64,000 nucleotides of DNA from Caecibacter massiliensis (GCA_900095875.1 LT608311.1:1240001-1304000), one strand, 5' to 3'. Numbered from the stretch's first letter, positions 50,118-59,879 are shown. Notes: generated by a model from the sequence alone, not told the origin. Numbers and translations: made by a program.

Positions 50118-51269
50118 TCAGATCCAGTGGACCATGATGCTGGCCAGGAGGCCGGAGACGACTGATACGGATACAATGCCGGCGATGACCAGTTTAGGCA
50201 TGATGTAATGCAGAATGGCTTCTTTTTCTTCATCCGTCCTGCCACAGGCGCGGGATACTTCCAGGGAGATGAGGTATGTACCGGGGAAGCCGAAAAAGGC
50301 TGTGACGGCCATGGCGATGGAAAGCCTCCAGTCGAAACGGACAATCCGGCCGACGATGACGGCAATGACCGAGCAGCTGACCGTACCGACGGCCAGGACG
50401 ACCAGGAGAGGCGCAATCATGCCCAGGAGCATGTCTGGCGTCGTGTTGGTCAGGCCGACGAAAATCAGGGCGACGGCACCGGCCATGACGAAGGTCAGGG
50501 CATTGGCCTTTGTCAGGCAGTTTTCTTCCAGAAGGCCCAGTTCATGAAGGATGATGCCGAAAATGAGGCCGAAGATGAGGATGCTGATGCCCGTAGCCTG
50601 GGCCAGGAGCATGGAAACATAGGAAATGAAACAGAGTTTGCAGAGGATGATATTGGGCGTACTGTATTTTTCCGGTATGTGGAACAGACGGAGATTCAAA
50701 TTCTTTTCCGATTCTCCGTTAGAGAGGGTGCCGTTGTTGAATTCCGTGCGGACCCGGTCCCCTTCTTTTTTGCAGAAGAAGCTGGCAATGGGGATGCCGA
50801 CGAAATTCTGGAACACCAGGACCAGCACGGCAAAGACTTTGATATCGGGGCGTCCCAGGACATCGCCTATAGGAGACATGACCAGATAGGCAACGACCCC
50901 GCCGGCCAGGACCGGGGCGCCTACCAGGGCGTAATAGGCGTCGATGAATAATTTTCCGATGAAGAAGACGCCGCCGGCTACGGAAAGGGTAGCAAAGAAG
51001 GTGACGAAGACGGTCTTCCATTCCTTGACGAAATCATTGATCTTGATGGCCGTACCGATATGGATGAGGAACATGCAGAGGGTAATCTTGGCAAAGGCGA
51101 TGAGACCGGAATCGGCAAAAATCGTCTTGGGCAGGCCCAGCCAGAAGCCGGCTGTAAAGATGACGGCACAGGCCAGAAGCATAGAGACGAAAGCCTTTGT
51201 CTTGTCGGCGATGAAATCGCCGATGGAATAAATGAGAAAGATCAGGCCGAGGGCAACCAGGGCATTCAT
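50118..51269 (-). CDS. Multi-pass membrane transporter of unassigned family
   Basis: 383 aa with about 10-11 hydrophobic helices and a cytoplasmic loop near the middle (FFCKKEGDRVRTEFNNG). I do not recognise a characterised family; the two-fold arrangement and the GVVAYLVMSPIGDVLG and FFGFPGTYLISLEVSR segments recall Na+/glutamate or 2-hydroxycarboxylate symporters, but this is weak. AAAGGAG precedes the ATG. It follows the T-box controlled M20 gene by 15 nt, so it probably imports the N-acyl amino acid or dipeptide that the enzyme cleaves, or the released amino acid. Confidence 0.7.
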   Translation of the reverse strand: MNALVALGLIFLIYSIGDFIADKTKAFVSMLLACAVIFTAGFWLGLPKTIFADSGLIAFAKITLCMFLIHIGTAIKINDFVKEWKTVFVTFFATLSVAGGVFFIGKLFIDAYYALVGAPVLAGGVVAYLVMSPIGDVLGRPDIKVFAVLVLVFQNFVGIPIASFFCKKEGDRVRTEFNNGTLSNGESEKNLNLRLFHIPEKYSTPNIILCKLCFISYVSMLLAQATGISILIFGLIFGIILHELGLLEENCLTKANALTFVMAGAVALIFVGLTNTTPDMLLGMIAPLLVVLAVGTVSCSVIAVIVGRIVRFDWRLSIAMAVTAFFGFPGTYLISLEVSRACGRTDEEKEAILHYIMPKLVIAGIVSVSVVSGLLASIMVHWI

Positions 51270-51284
51270 AGTAACAACTCCTTT

Positions 51285-52466
51285 TTATAGTGTGTTGGCG
51301 GCTTTCAGGTATACGGAAAGCATATATTCCAAGGCCAGGGGCAGGCCTTTTTCGTCATACAGGTAGAATTTGGGGTTGTGATGCGGTGTCAGTTCGTGGG
51401 TACCGGTCGGATCGCCCATGCCGAACCAGGCGACGGCTGCCGGTTTCTGTTCGCTGAAATAGCCGAAGTCTTCAGCACCCAGGCTGGGCGGGCAGTCGAT
51501 AACCGTGATGCCCATAGCGCCAGCCGTGTCCTGCATGATAGAGACACAGGAGGCATCATTTTTGCAGGCCGGATAGCCATATACCATGGTGGTCTTGACT
51601 TCGCACTGATGGGCGGCGCAGATGCTGTTGCCCAGCCGTTCGATTTCTTCCATGACTGACTGGCGCAGATCCGTATCGAGGACGCGTACGCAGCCGCCCA
51701 TGCTGACCGTTTCGGGGATGACGTTGGCTACGCCTTCGACGCCGCAGTGGAGATAGCTGACCGAGACGGTGCAATTGGCCAGAGGGTCACATTTCAGGGC
51801 CGGAATGAGGGCGATATCGTTTACCAGTTCCGACGCTGCAAAGATAGGGTTGTTGGCCTTGTGGGGGAATCCGCCGTGGCCGCCTTTGCCGCGGATCTTG
51901 AAGTCGTATGTACCGACAGCGGCAAAACGGACGCCGTCGTGGATATCGATCTGGCCGAGCGGGGCCGATGCGTTGACATGGATGGCGAACATGTAATCAA
52001 TGTGGTCCATGATACCGTCTTTGACCAGCTGCTGGGCACCGCCGGGAAGGAATTCTTCACCCTGTTCGAAGACAAAATAGACTGTGCCGCGGACGAGTTC
52101 GCGGTGACGGGCCAATGTTTCGGCAACGGCCATGAGGATAGAGGCGTGGGCATCGTGGCCGCAGGCGTGCATGACGCCGGGATTGGTGCTCTTGTAGGGA
52201 AGATCATTCGTTTCCGTGAGGCCCAGGGCATCGAAATCAGCGCGCAGTCCGATAGACGGGCCGGGCTGGCTGCCTTTGAGGAAGCCGACCGTACTGTTGC
52301 CCGTAATGCCCGGCATCAGTTCGATACCGGCCTTTGTCAGATGGTCCCGGATCCAGGCTGCCGTATTCGTTTCCTGGAAGGACAGTTCCGGGTGGGCATG
52401 GAGATAGCGGCGGTTCTTTATAATCTGGTCACCATATTCTTCTACGAGTTTTTTTACGTCTGTCAT
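51285..52466 (-). CDS. M20 family amidohydrolase (aminoacylase/hippurate-hydrolase-like) 1
   Basis: 393 aa zinc hydrolase: RRYLHAHPELSFQE, MHACGHDAHASILM, EQGEEFLPGGAQ and a conserved terminal HHNPKF are typical of the M20D branch (IAA-amino acid hydrolase, HipO, AbgA). It releases amino acids from N-acyl conjugates. ATG 52466 follows AGAGAGTGAT. The long leader is a T-box riboswitch with an apparent Tyr specifier, so the gene should be induced when charged tRNA is scarce. Operon with the transporter at 50118. Confidence 0.92.
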   Translation of the reverse strand: MTDVKKLVEEYGDQIIKNRRYLHAHPELSFQETNTAAWIRDHLTKAGIELMPGITGNSTVGFLKGSQPGPSIGLRADFDALGLTETNDLPYKSTNPGVMHACGHDAHASILMAVAETLARHRELVRGTVYFVFEQGEEFLPGGAQQLVKDGIMDHIDYMFAIHVNASAPLGQIDIHDGVRFAAVGTYDFKIRGKGGHGGFPHKANNPIFAASELVNDIALIPALKCDPLANCTVSVSYLHCGVEGVANVIPETVSMGGCVRVLDTDLRQSVMEEIERLGNSICAAHQCEVKTTMVYGYPACKNDASCVSIMQDTAGAMGITVIDCPPSLGAEDFGYFSEQKPAAVAWFGMGDPTGTHELTPHHNPKFYLYDEKGLPLALEYMLSVYLKAANTL

Positions 52467-52514
52467 AGGAATCACTCTCTTTCTGTAATATAACAATAGC
52501 ATGATGATGGTAAC

Positions 52515-52790
52515 AAAAAAGGGCGGTACGTGAGGGACGAAATATATCCGCGGTACCACCCTGTTAATCTAAAATATTTAGATCAGCTCTTGCGCTCTGT
52601 AACGGGAGCTTGCCGGCCAGGCCTACTTACGGTTCAGCCAGGCAGTTCAGGAATGTACTTCATATGACCGTCCCTGCTGTCTTGCACCAGGCGGCAGCTC
52701 TCTGGAAAGTCCAGTCATACTACTCTTTCCTTCATTACTTTTTGCAATCACCTTAAATTTTTAAAATGTGATATATCTAAATTATACTGA
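52515..52790 (-). ncRNA. T-box riboswitch (apparent Tyr specifier)
   Basis: On the minus strand the T-box sequence AGGGTGGTACCGCG (52562-52549) is followed by a terminator hairpin with arms GGGTGGTAC and GTACCGCCC and six T's (down to 52515). Stem I lies upstream with the usual AGAGAGCTG and GGTGCAAGACAGC parts. The specifier loop reads GAAGTACATTCCTGAAC; by alignment with known leaders the codon before ATTCCTGAAC is TAC (52657-52655), i.e. tyrosine. GTA (Val) is the frame alternative. Uncharged tRNA would favour readthrough. Confidence 0.93.
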
Positions 52791-52808
52791 AAAAATCTTT
52801 TCTGTCAA
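52781..52808 (-). promoter_or_regulatory. Promoter of the T-box transcript
   Basis: On the minus strand TTGACA (52808-52803) and TATAAT (52786-52781) are both consensus, 16 nt apart. Confidence 0.88.
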
Positions 52809-52828
52809 GATACATGTCTATCCTGACA

Positions 52829-54016
52829 TTACATCAGCTCCTGCAGAGCCGTTTCGTAGACTGTGAGCATGTATTCCAGTGCCAGGGGAAGCCCCTTTTC
52901 GTCATCGATATAGAAACAGGGATTGTGATGGGACGTGGGGGCGATGGCGCCGGTCGGATCGGCCATGCCGAGTTTGGCGATGCCCGCCGGTTTCTTCTGG
53001 GCATAATAGGCAAAGTCTTCGGCACCGAGAACGGGCGGGTTGTCGAGGACCGTAAGGCCCATGGACGCGGCGGCTTTGCGGAATATGTCATTGCATGTGG
53101 CATCGATTGTATTCGCCGGATAACCATAGACCAGGCTTACATCGCACTGGCACTGGTGAGCGGCACAGATGGCTTTGGCCAGGCGTTCGATTTCTTTCAT
53201 GACGAAGTCGCGCAGATCCGTATTGAGGACGCGGGCATTGCCACCCATGCTGACCCGTTCGGGAATGACGTTGGCTACGCCGTCTACACCGCACTGGAAA
53301 TAGCTCACAGAGACAGTGCAGTTTTCCAGGGGATCGCATTTCAGGGCTGGAATCAGATTGATGGCGCTGACCAGTTCGGCTGCGGGAATGACCGGGTTGT
53401 TGGCCTTGTGAGGGAAGCCGCCGTGGCCGCCTTTACCGGTGATTTTGATGTCGTAGGTACCGACGGCGGCTTCGCGGACGCCGGCGGCGACATCGACAGT
53501 GCCTACCTTTTCGAGGGCTGCGGCATGCCAGGCAAACATATAGTCAATGCGGTCCATGATGCCGTCTTTGACCAGCTGCTGGGCGCCGCCGGGGAGAAAT
53601 TCTTCCCCCTGCTGGAATACGAAATAGATAGTGCCGTGGACGAGTTCCCGGTGAGAGGCAAAGATTTCGGCCATGGCCATGAGGACTGCCGTATGGGCAT
53701 CGTGGCCGCAGGCGTGCATGATGCCGGGATGGGTGCTCTTGTAGGGCAGGTCATTCATTTCCGTAAGACCTAAAGCATCGATATCGGCGCGGAATCCGAT
53801 GGACGGACCGGGCTGTGTTCCTTTGAGGACGCCGACCGTGCTGTTGCCCGTAATACCAGACAGGGCGGGAATGCCAATGGCTGCCAGATGGTCCCGGATC
53901 CATTGGGCTGTATTCGTTTCATGGAAGGATAATTCCGGATGGGCGTGGAGATACCGCCGGTTTTTGATGACTTCTGCTGCATAGGCTGCAGCTAATTTTT
54001 TCATTGTTCCAGACAT
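52829..54016 (-). CDS. M20 family amidohydrolase (aminoacylase/hippurate-hydrolase-like) 2
   Basis: 395 aa, a close paralogue of the gene at 51285: RRYLHAHPELSFHE, MHACGHDAHTAVLM, QQGEEFLPGGAQ, GKGGHGGFPHKANNP and HHNPCF are shared. Differences, for example MFAWHAAALEKVG against MFAIHVNASAPLG near residue 170, suggest another acyl or amino acid preference. GGAGG precedes the ATG. It lies 49 nt behind the sigma-54 activator gene and upstream of the T-box promoter, so it is controlled separately from its paralogue. Confidence 0.92.
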   Translation of the reverse strand: MSGTMKKLAAAYAAEVIKNRRYLHAHPELSFHETNTAQWIRDHLAAIGIPALSGITGNSTVGVLKGTQPGPSIGFRADIDALGLTEMNDLPYKSTHPGIMHACGHDAHTAVLMAMAEIFASHRELVHGTIYFVFQQGEEFLPGGAQQLVKDGIMDRIDYMFAWHAAALEKVGTVDVAAGVREAAVGTYDIKITGKGGHGGFPHKANNPVIPAAELVSAINLIPALKCDPLENCTVSVSYFQCGVDGVANVIPERVSMGGNARVLNTDLRDFVMKEIERLAKAICAAHQCQCDVSLVYGYPANTIDATCNDIFRKAAASMGLTVLDNPPVLGAEDFAYYAQKKPAGIAKLGMADPTGAIAPTSHHNPCFYIDDEKGLPLALEYMLTVYETALQELM

Positions 54017-54065
54017 GACAAACTGCCTCCTTTTTTACCGTAAGTATACTACGAATAGATATATT

Positions 54066-55943
54066 TTACGATTCTTTTTTTAGTTTATTGTATAAAGCCT
54101 GACGGCTGATGCCGAGGATGCGCGCCGCCTGGGTATGGCTGCACCCTTGTTCGATGAGCCCGTGGATGAGCGACTGCTGCAATGTATCCTGCAGCCCTTT
54201 GAGGTCGATATGCAGCGTATCGGCATCGCGACGGGTCCAGCCGTGGCCGGCCTGGTCAAAAAGGTAGCCGTATGACGGGTCTCCCTGTTCACCGTAGAGA
54301 TGATACCGCAGGGCAACGCTGTATAGTTCCCGTATATTGCCCCACCAGCGATGTTTTTCCAGGACCGGGCGCAGGGCATCGGGAATCTCGACGGCATGGC
54401 CGGTCAACCGTTCCAGGAATATGGAGAATAAGTAAAAAATATCCGATGGCCGTTCGTTGAGAGACGGCAGGTCGAGCGTCAGAGGATTGAGGCGGAAATA
54501 GAGATCGCGGCGGAAGCGCCCTGATTCGATCTGGGGGATGATATCGGCATTGCTGGCGGAGATGATGCGGATATCGAGGGGAATGACATAATCCGACCCG
54601 ATGCGCATGACCTGCCGCGTTTCCAGGACGCGCAGCAGCTTGGACTGGATATTGGCGGACATACTATTGATTTCGTCGAGGAAAATCGTGCCGGTGTGGG
54701 CCAGCTCGAAGAGGCCGGCTTTCCCTTCTTTGCGGGCTCCCGTAAAAGATCCGCCTTCGTAGCCGAAAAGTTCGCTCTCCAGCAGTTCAGGCGGCAGGGC
54801 AGCGCAGTTCACGGCGACGAAAGGGCCGCTGCGCCGCGGGCTGGCATTGTGGATGCTCTGGGCAAAGAGTTCTTTGCCGGTGCCGCTTTCTCCCTGGATG
54901 AGGACCGGCGCATTGTAAGCCGCCATGATTTTTGCCGTGGCGATGCAGCGTTTCATGGCCTTATCCCTGGTCAGGATATCGCTGAAGGTGTGGCGGGCCG
55001 TGAGCCCTGTCCGGGACAGTTTATAGCGGACATTTTTTTCCAGGCGCTGCAGTTCCGTGACGTCGCGGATATTGAGGATGAAATACGGCTTGTCGTTGAG
55101 CGTGAACGGCCGCGTCGTGGCTACCAGCGTGTATGGCGGACAGTGCAGGATGCGGTTCTGGAAAAAGGGCGGTTTTTTGAAGGCTTCATCCAGATCGGGA
55201 AACATATGCTGAATCGTATCAGGCGTCCTGGGGAATTTCAGGAAATGGTGTGCCTTGGGATTAAAATGAGTGATATTCCCCTTTTTATCATAGATGATGA
55301 TGCCTTCGTCTACGTTGTTCAGTACGGAAGACAGAAGGGAAATCTGATTCTGTTCGCGCCGGTTCAAAAGTACCAGGTCATGGGCGTACTGGTAGGCCGA
55401 CAAGATGGCCGATTCACCGGGCGTAATGGGAAAGACTGGCAGCCGTGTGTGCGTAAGAAGCGGCATGACCAGACAGCTGACGATAGCCGTACCTGGTGAT
55501 TCCGGAATAGCATCGGCCAGGGCTCCCAGCGTCTCAGGGGAGATATCGGCACTATAGGGATGAATGACCATCTTACTGCGGATTTCCGGCCAGCACATAG
55601 CCTCGTTGAAAATGACATGCTGGCTGAGAAACAGGTGGATTTTTTCATAATTCTCTACCTGATGGAGCGTATAGAGAATATCACTGGTCGAATAATGCAG
55701 GCACAGTACGGGGATATCCCGGATGGCCTGGGACAATTCGTAGTATGGTCCGGTGTGGGTAATGATGACCTGGGCTCCCTGCTCTACGAGGTGACGGCCC
55801 TGTTCGAAGCGGTTGGGGAAATCGAGGACAGCTACCTTCGTGGGGATGTAATTTTTTTGTTCTGCCACAGAAGCCTGACGGAGGACTGCTTCTATTTCTT
55901 CCTTCAGAGTTTCGTTGGTTGCGAGAAAATAAATAGATTCCAT
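54066..55943 (-). CDS. PrpR-type sigma-54 dependent transcriptional activator
   Basis: 625 aa in four parts: an N-terminal PrpR_N-like sensor domain (about 1-185), a PAS domain (about 200-305), the AAA+ ATPase (about 320-550; GESGTGKELFAQ, ELFGYEGGSFTGARKEG, FLDEINSM) and a Fis-type HTH at the end (HTQAARILGISRQALYNKL). The sigma-54 contact loop reads GSFTGA where GAFTGA is usual, a tolerated variant. AGGAGGTA precedes the ATG. It is divergent from iorAB and followed by an M20 gene, so it likely controls amino acid fermentation genes on both sides. Confidence 0.93.
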   Translation of the reverse strand: MESIYFLATNETLKEEIEAVLRQASVAEQKNYIPTKVAVLDFPNRFEQGRHLVEQGAQVIITHTGPYYELSQAIRDIPVLCLHYSTSDILYTLHQVENYEKIHLFLSQHVIFNEAMCWPEIRSKMVIHPYSADISPETLGALADAIPESPGTAIVSCLVMPLLTHTRLPVFPITPGESAILSAYQYAHDLVLLNRREQNQISLLSSVLNNVDEGIIIYDKKGNITHFNPKAHHFLKFPRTPDTIQHMFPDLDEAFKKPPFFQNRILHCPPYTLVATTRPFTLNDKPYFILNIRDVTELQRLEKNVRYKLSRTGLTARHTFSDILTRDKAMKRCIATAKIMAAYNAPVLIQGESGTGKELFAQSIHNASPRRSGPFVAVNCAALPPELLESELFGYEGGSFTGARKEGKAGLFELAHTGTIFLDEINSMSANIQSKLLRVLETRQVMRIGSDYVIPLDIRIISASNADIIPQIESGRFRRDLYFRLNPLTLDLPSLNERPSDIFYLFSIFLERLTGHAVEIPDALRPVLEKHRWWGNIRELYSVALRYHLYGEQGDPSYGYLFDQAGHGWTRRDADTLHIDLKGLQDTLQQSLIHGLIEQGCSHTQAARILGISRQALYNKLKKES

Positions 55944-56067
55944 AACATACCTCCTGATTTATTCTATCATAGGAAAATTGTAAAGGTGTGTCAATAAATG
56001 TATACAAATTAATTTGGAAAAACGAAAGAAATACAAAGAAATGGGGATATATCACCATTATTTAAGT

Positions 56068-56083
56068 TGGCATATATCTTTCA
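56068..56083 (+). promoter_or_regulatory. Possible sigma-54 promoter of iorA (degenerate), with a sigma-70 alternative
   Basis: TGGCAT-N5-TTTCA at 56068-56083 follows the -24/-12 layout, but the critical -12 GC is TC. A sigma-70 promoter, TTCACA (56080-56085) with 17 nt to TATAGT (56103-56108), overlaps it and may be the real one. Confidence 0.3.
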
Positions 56084-56145
56084 CATATATTGACGACAGA
56101 TGTATAGTATCCCATAACTGAAAAAGACATGTATGAGGAGGTATC

Positions 56146-57927
56146 ATGATGAAAAAATTAGTATCAGGTGATGAAGCCCTGGCACGGGGCCTGTATGAAG
56201 CCGGTGTCACCTTTGCTTCGGCCTATCCGGGCACGCCGAGCACGGAAATCCTGGAGAATGCAGCTAAATATGAAGAAATCGATGCCGAATGGGCACCGAA
56301 TGAAAAGACAGCTATGGAAGCGGCTATCGGAGCTTCTGTTTCCGGTGTACGGTCCTTTGCGGCTATGAAAATGGTCGGTCTCAACGTAGCGGCCGATCCA
56401 CTTTTTACCTACGCTTATCTCCATGTCAATGGCGGCTTTGTCTTTGTATCGGCCGATGACCCGGGCATGCATTCGTCCCAGAACGAACAGGATAGCCGCA
56501 ATTATGCCAAATTCGCCAAAATATGCATGTTTGAACCGTCCAATTCCCAGGAAGCCAAGGACATGACTAAAGAAGCCTATGCCGTCAGCGAACGGTTCCA
56601 TACGCCGGTCATGATCCGCATGACGACCCGTGTCTGCCATTCCAAGAGTCTCGTAGAAGAAGGGGCCCGTGTAGAAGTGCCGGCTGTACCCTATGTAAAA
56701 CAGCCGGAAAAAATGGATCCCGTACCGGCTATTTCCCGCGTGCGCCGCGTCGTCATCGAACAGAGGGAGAAAGATCTGGCAGCGTATTCCGAAACCTGTC
56801 CCTGGAATGTAGAAGAAGCAGGTCATACAAATATGGGCATCATCACATCCGGTGCCGCCTACAACTATGTAAAAGAAGTATTTGGCGACAGCGTATCGGT
56901 CCTGAAAATCGGCTTTTCTTATCCCCTTCCCATGAATAAAATCCGTGCCTTTGCGGAAAAAGTAGATACCCTGTATGTCGTGGAAGAACTGGACTCTTTT
57001 ATGGAAGACCAGATCAAGGCTGCGGGTATTCCATGCCATGGACATGATATCATCCCCAATATAGGCGAACTCAACCCGGATATCGTACAGAAAGCACTGA
57101 CGGGTACAGGAAATGATGGAGTATCTGTTCCAGAAGAATTTATCGTCCCCCGTCCGCCTGTCCTTTGCGCCGGCTGCCCTCACCGGGGCTTTGCCTTTGA
57201 ACTGGCCAAACGCAAGAATACAGTCATGCTCGGCGATATCGGCTGCTATGGCCTGTGCGGTGCTCCCCCGCTGAATGCCAAGGATATGGGCCTCAATATG
57301 GGTGCTGTCTTTTCCATGGGACATGGCATGGTACACGGCTTTGCCCGGAGTGGTCAGCAAAAGCGCGTCGTCGGCTATATGGGCGACTCTACCTTCTTCC
57401 ACAGCGGTATCAATGCTCTCATGGAAGTCTCCTATAATAAATCCAATACGATCTGTGTCATCCTCGACAACCGCACGACGGGCATGACGGGCCATCAGGA
57501 AAATCCCGGCACGGGCTATAATCTGAAAGAAGAAATCACGACCATGCTAGACATTGAAACCATCGTCCGGGCCCTGGGCATCCGGAACGTCCGTACAGTC
57601 AATCCCCAGAATCTGACGGCTATGAAAGAAACGCTGGACTGGGCCTTTGCCATTACGGATGAACCGGTAGTCATCATCACCAAATGGCCATGTGCCCTGA
57701 AGAAACTTACGCCTTTTGATAAGAAAGAATTCACTATAGAAAAAGCCGTATACGGAGTGGTGGAAGATGCGTGTATCGGCTGCCGCAAATGCCTTACGAC
57801 AGGATGCCCGGCCCTGCGCTTTGACAAGGAAACGAAAAAATCCAGTATCTCTCCGGCAGACTGCAACGGCTGTTCTGTCTGTGCCCAGGTCTGCCCGGTA
57901 CAGGCTATCGTAAAGAAAGGGGAATAA
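56146..57927 (+). CDS. iorA: Indolepyruvate ferredoxin oxidoreductase, alpha subunit IorA
   Basis: 593 aa. Converts aryl-pyruvates (from Trp, Phe, Tyr) to aryl-acetyl-CoA with CoA and ferredoxin. N-terminal AYPGTPSTEILE, the thiamine-diphosphate domain with LCAGCPHRG and GDIGCYGLCGAPPLNAKDMG, and a C-terminal two-cluster ferredoxin domain (CIGCRKCLTTGCP and CNGCSVCAQVCP). GAGGAGG precedes the ATG pair at 56146/56149. iorB follows after 2 nt. The cluster with an aminotransferase and CoA-transferase fits amino acid fermentation. Confidence 0.97.
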   Translation: MMKKLVSGDEALARGLYEAGVTFASAYPGTPSTEILENAAKYEEIDAEWAPNEKTAMEAAIGASVSGVRSFAAMKMVGLNVAADPLFTYAYLHVNGGFVFVSADDPGMHSSQNEQDSRNYAKFAKICMFEPSNSQEAKDMTKEAYAVSERFHTPVMIRMTTRVCHSKSLVEEGARVEVPAVPYVKQPEKMDPVPAISRVRRVVIEQREKDLAAYSETCPWNVEEAGHTNMGIITSGAAYNYVKEVFGDSVSVLKIGFSYPLPMNKIRAFAEKVDTLYVVEELDSFMEDQIKAAGIPCHGHDIIPNIGELNPDIVQKALTGTGNDGVSVPEEFIVPRPPVLCAGCPHRGFAFELAKRKNTVMLGDIGCYGLCGAPPLNAKDMGLNMGAVFSMGHGMVHGFARSGQQKRVVGYMGDSTFFHSGINALMEVSYNKSNTICVILDNRTTGMTGHQENPGTGYNLKEEITTMLDIETIVRALGIRNVRTVNPQNLTAMKETLDWAFAITDEPVVIITKWPCALKKLTPFDKKEFTIEKAVYGVVEDACIGCRKCLTTGCPALRFDKETKKSSISPADCNGCSVCAQVCPVQAIVKKGE

Positions 57928-57929
57928 TC

Positions 57930-58508
57930 ATGAACGATGTAAAAAGCATACTCCTCGTCGGTGTCGGCGGGCAGGGGACGATTCTGGCCAGCAAGATTCT
58001 CACCCAGGGTCTCATAGAAAATGGATACGATGTCAAAATGAGCGAAGTCCACGGCATGAGCCAGCGCAGCGGTAGTGTCAGCACCCAGGTACGGTTCGGT
58101 GCGAAAGTCTACTCCCCTATCATCGGGGAAGGGACGGCGGATATCCTCGTTTCCTTTGAAGAAATGGAAGCTGCCCGGTACGCTCATTTTCTGAAAAAAG
58201 ATGGCAAGGCCGTCGTCAATACGTACCGTATCCCGTCCATGCCAATCCTGACAGGTAATCAGGACTATCCCGATGATATCATCGGCATGCTCCGCCAGCG
58301 CGTGTCGACGATGGCTCTCGATGCGACGGGGATTGCAGAAAAAGTGGGAAATCCCAAGAGTGCCAATGTCGTTTTGCTGGGAGCCCTGGTCAAAGCCATG
58401 GGGCTGACTGATATCGATTGGGACCCGATCATTGCCAAGACCGTTAAACCGGCTTTCATTGACGTAAACCGCAAAGCCTTCGCCGCCGGTATGGCAGCGG
58501 TAGGATGA
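57930..58508 (+). CDS. iorB: Indolepyruvate ferredoxin oxidoreductase, beta subunit IorB
   Basis: 192 aa, the gamma-type domain partner of IorA: SILLVGVGGQGTILASKIL and SEVHGMSQRSGSVSTQVRFG are the family signatures. AAAGGGG at the end of iorA serves as its ribosome binding site. Its stop overlaps the start of the OFA transporter gene (ATGA), so the three are translated together. Confidence 0.97.
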   Translation: MNDVKSILLVGVGGQGTILASKILTQGLIENGYDVKMSEVHGMSQRSGSVSTQVRFGAKVYSPIIGEGTADILVSFEEMEAARYAHFLKKDGKAVVNTYRIPSMPILTGNQDYPDDIIGMLRQRVSTMALDATGIAEKVGNPKSANVVLLGALVKAMGLTDIDWDPIIAKTVKPAFIDVNRKAFAAGMAAVG

Positions 58509-59698
58509 CGGCGCTTATCATACAGCAGAAACAGAGACGCTGGGCCTACCTGGTTCTCAGCGTCTTTCTCCTGCTGTTCCTCGGACTCATTTATGCTTGG
58601 TCTGTATTCCGCATACCGTTGGAACAGGAATTTGGCTGGTCTAAGAGCGGGACATCGCTCACCTTTTCCATCTCTATGGTCATGTTCTGCCTGGGCGGTC
58701 TCATATCAGGCGTCCTGACAGCCCGCAAGGGCATGAGGATAACTCTCGTCCTGGCGGCGCTCCTCCTCGTCTCCGGGTTCGGGCTGGCCTCGCAGATTAC
58801 ATCCCTCATGGGCATATACCTGACGTACGGCGGCATGGCCGGTCTCGGTGTGGGTCTCGGTTATAATGCGGCCATCAGCACTATCATGCGCTGGTTTCCG
58901 GACAAACAGGGCCTCGTCTCAGGCATTGCTCTCATGGGATTTGGATTTGGTGCTATGATACTCGGCACGGCTGGAGCCTCACTGATTAGCCTTGCCGGCT
59001 GGCGTATGACCTTTCTCCTCATCGCCGCGTCTTATGCCGTCGTCATCGCCCTGGCCGTTGTTATCCTTCGGCCGCCTGATGCAGACTTTACGGCAGCTCT
59101 GTCGGGCGCTCTCCCCAAAGGAAAAGAGGCACGGGAAGAAATCGGCTGGCAGGATATGCTCCGCCGCCAATCGTTCTGGTTGTTTTTTCTCTGGGCCATC
59201 CTCCTGAGTGCGGCCGGCCTTTCCATCATCAATATTTCTGCCGGGTATGCCGGGACTTTCGTAGGTGGAAATCTCACACAGGCAGCAGCTATTGCCGGTG
59301 TCATTTCTATCGCCAATGGCGCGGGCCGCGTACTGGCGGGGCAGCTCTTTGACAGCAAGGGCTGCAAAGTCACTATGTATACCGTCTCTGTGGTCTATCT
59401 GGCAGCGGCTGCTGCCCTTGCCGGTGCCGATGTGAGCCGCAGCCAGCCTGTCCTTCTGACAGCCTTTGTCCTTACGGGCTTGGCCTATGGCGCCTGTCCG
59501 CCGACGGGGTCTGCCTTTGCTGCCTCATTCTATGGCTCCCGGAATTATGGCATGAATTTCAGTATCGTCAATCTCAATCTTATCGGCGCTTCGACCCTCG
59601 GCCCCATGTTTGCCAATGGTACGCCCATGATGGCTTTTATCATCATCGCCATACTGGCCGTTATCGGAGTTGTCATTACGACGGCAATCCGCCGCTAA
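58505..59698 (+). CDS. OFA family MFS transporter (second)
   Basis: 397 aa, 12 helices. YAWSVFRIPLEQEFGWS, MRWFPDKQGLVSGIALMGFGFG and ISIANGAGRVLAGQLFD are the OFA motifs also seen in the gene at 1639. Coupling to iorAB by a 4-nt overlap suggests that it moves a carboxylate of this pathway, for instance exporting an aryl- or branched-chain acid or importing the 2-oxoacid. No ribosome riboswitch is found here, unlike at 1639. Confidence 0.87.
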   Translation: MTALIIQQKQRRWAYLVLSVFLLLFLGLIYAWSVFRIPLEQEFGWSKSGTSLTFSISMVMFCLGGLISGVLTARKGMRITLVLAALLLVSGFGLASQITSLMGIYLTYGGMAGLGVGLGYNAAISTIMRWFPDKQGLVSGIALMGFGFGAMILGTAGASLISLAGWRMTFLLIAASYAVVIALAVVILRPPDADFTAALSGALPKGKEAREEIGWQDMLRRQSFWLFFLWAILLSAAGLSIINISAGYAGTFVGGNLTQAAAIAGVISIANGAGRVLAGQLFDSKGCKVTMYTVSVVYLAAAAALAGADVSRSQPVLLTAFVLTGLAYGACPPTGSAFAASFYGSRNYGMNFSIVNLNLIGASTLGPMFANGTPMMAFIIIAILAVIGVVITTAIRR

Positions 59699-59704
59699 CC
59701 AGTG

Positions 59705-59810
59705 ACAGGCAGCAGATGGATGAATCGGAAGGCTCCAGCTGTACTCCCTTCTCTCACCGTTCCGGCCTTTGCCGGGATGATGCTTTCCGGTTTGTCTGTG
59801 TGCTGCCTGT
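59705..59810 (+). other. Structured intergenic segment between OFA transporter and aminotransferase genes
   Basis: ACAGGCAGCA (59705-59714) and TGCTGCCTGT (59801-59810) are exact complements enclosing about 86 nt that contain further short stems (CGGAA/TTCCG, GGCCTTTGCC). No T run follows. It may be a processed RNA, a weak terminator or an RNA leader. A -10 like TACAAT lies downstream near 59846. Confidence 0.35.
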
Positions 59811-59879
59811 TGAAACAAATGCACTGCAGGGGTAACCTGTGGTACAATATAGGTATTCATCATAAAGGAGTGATTTTCT

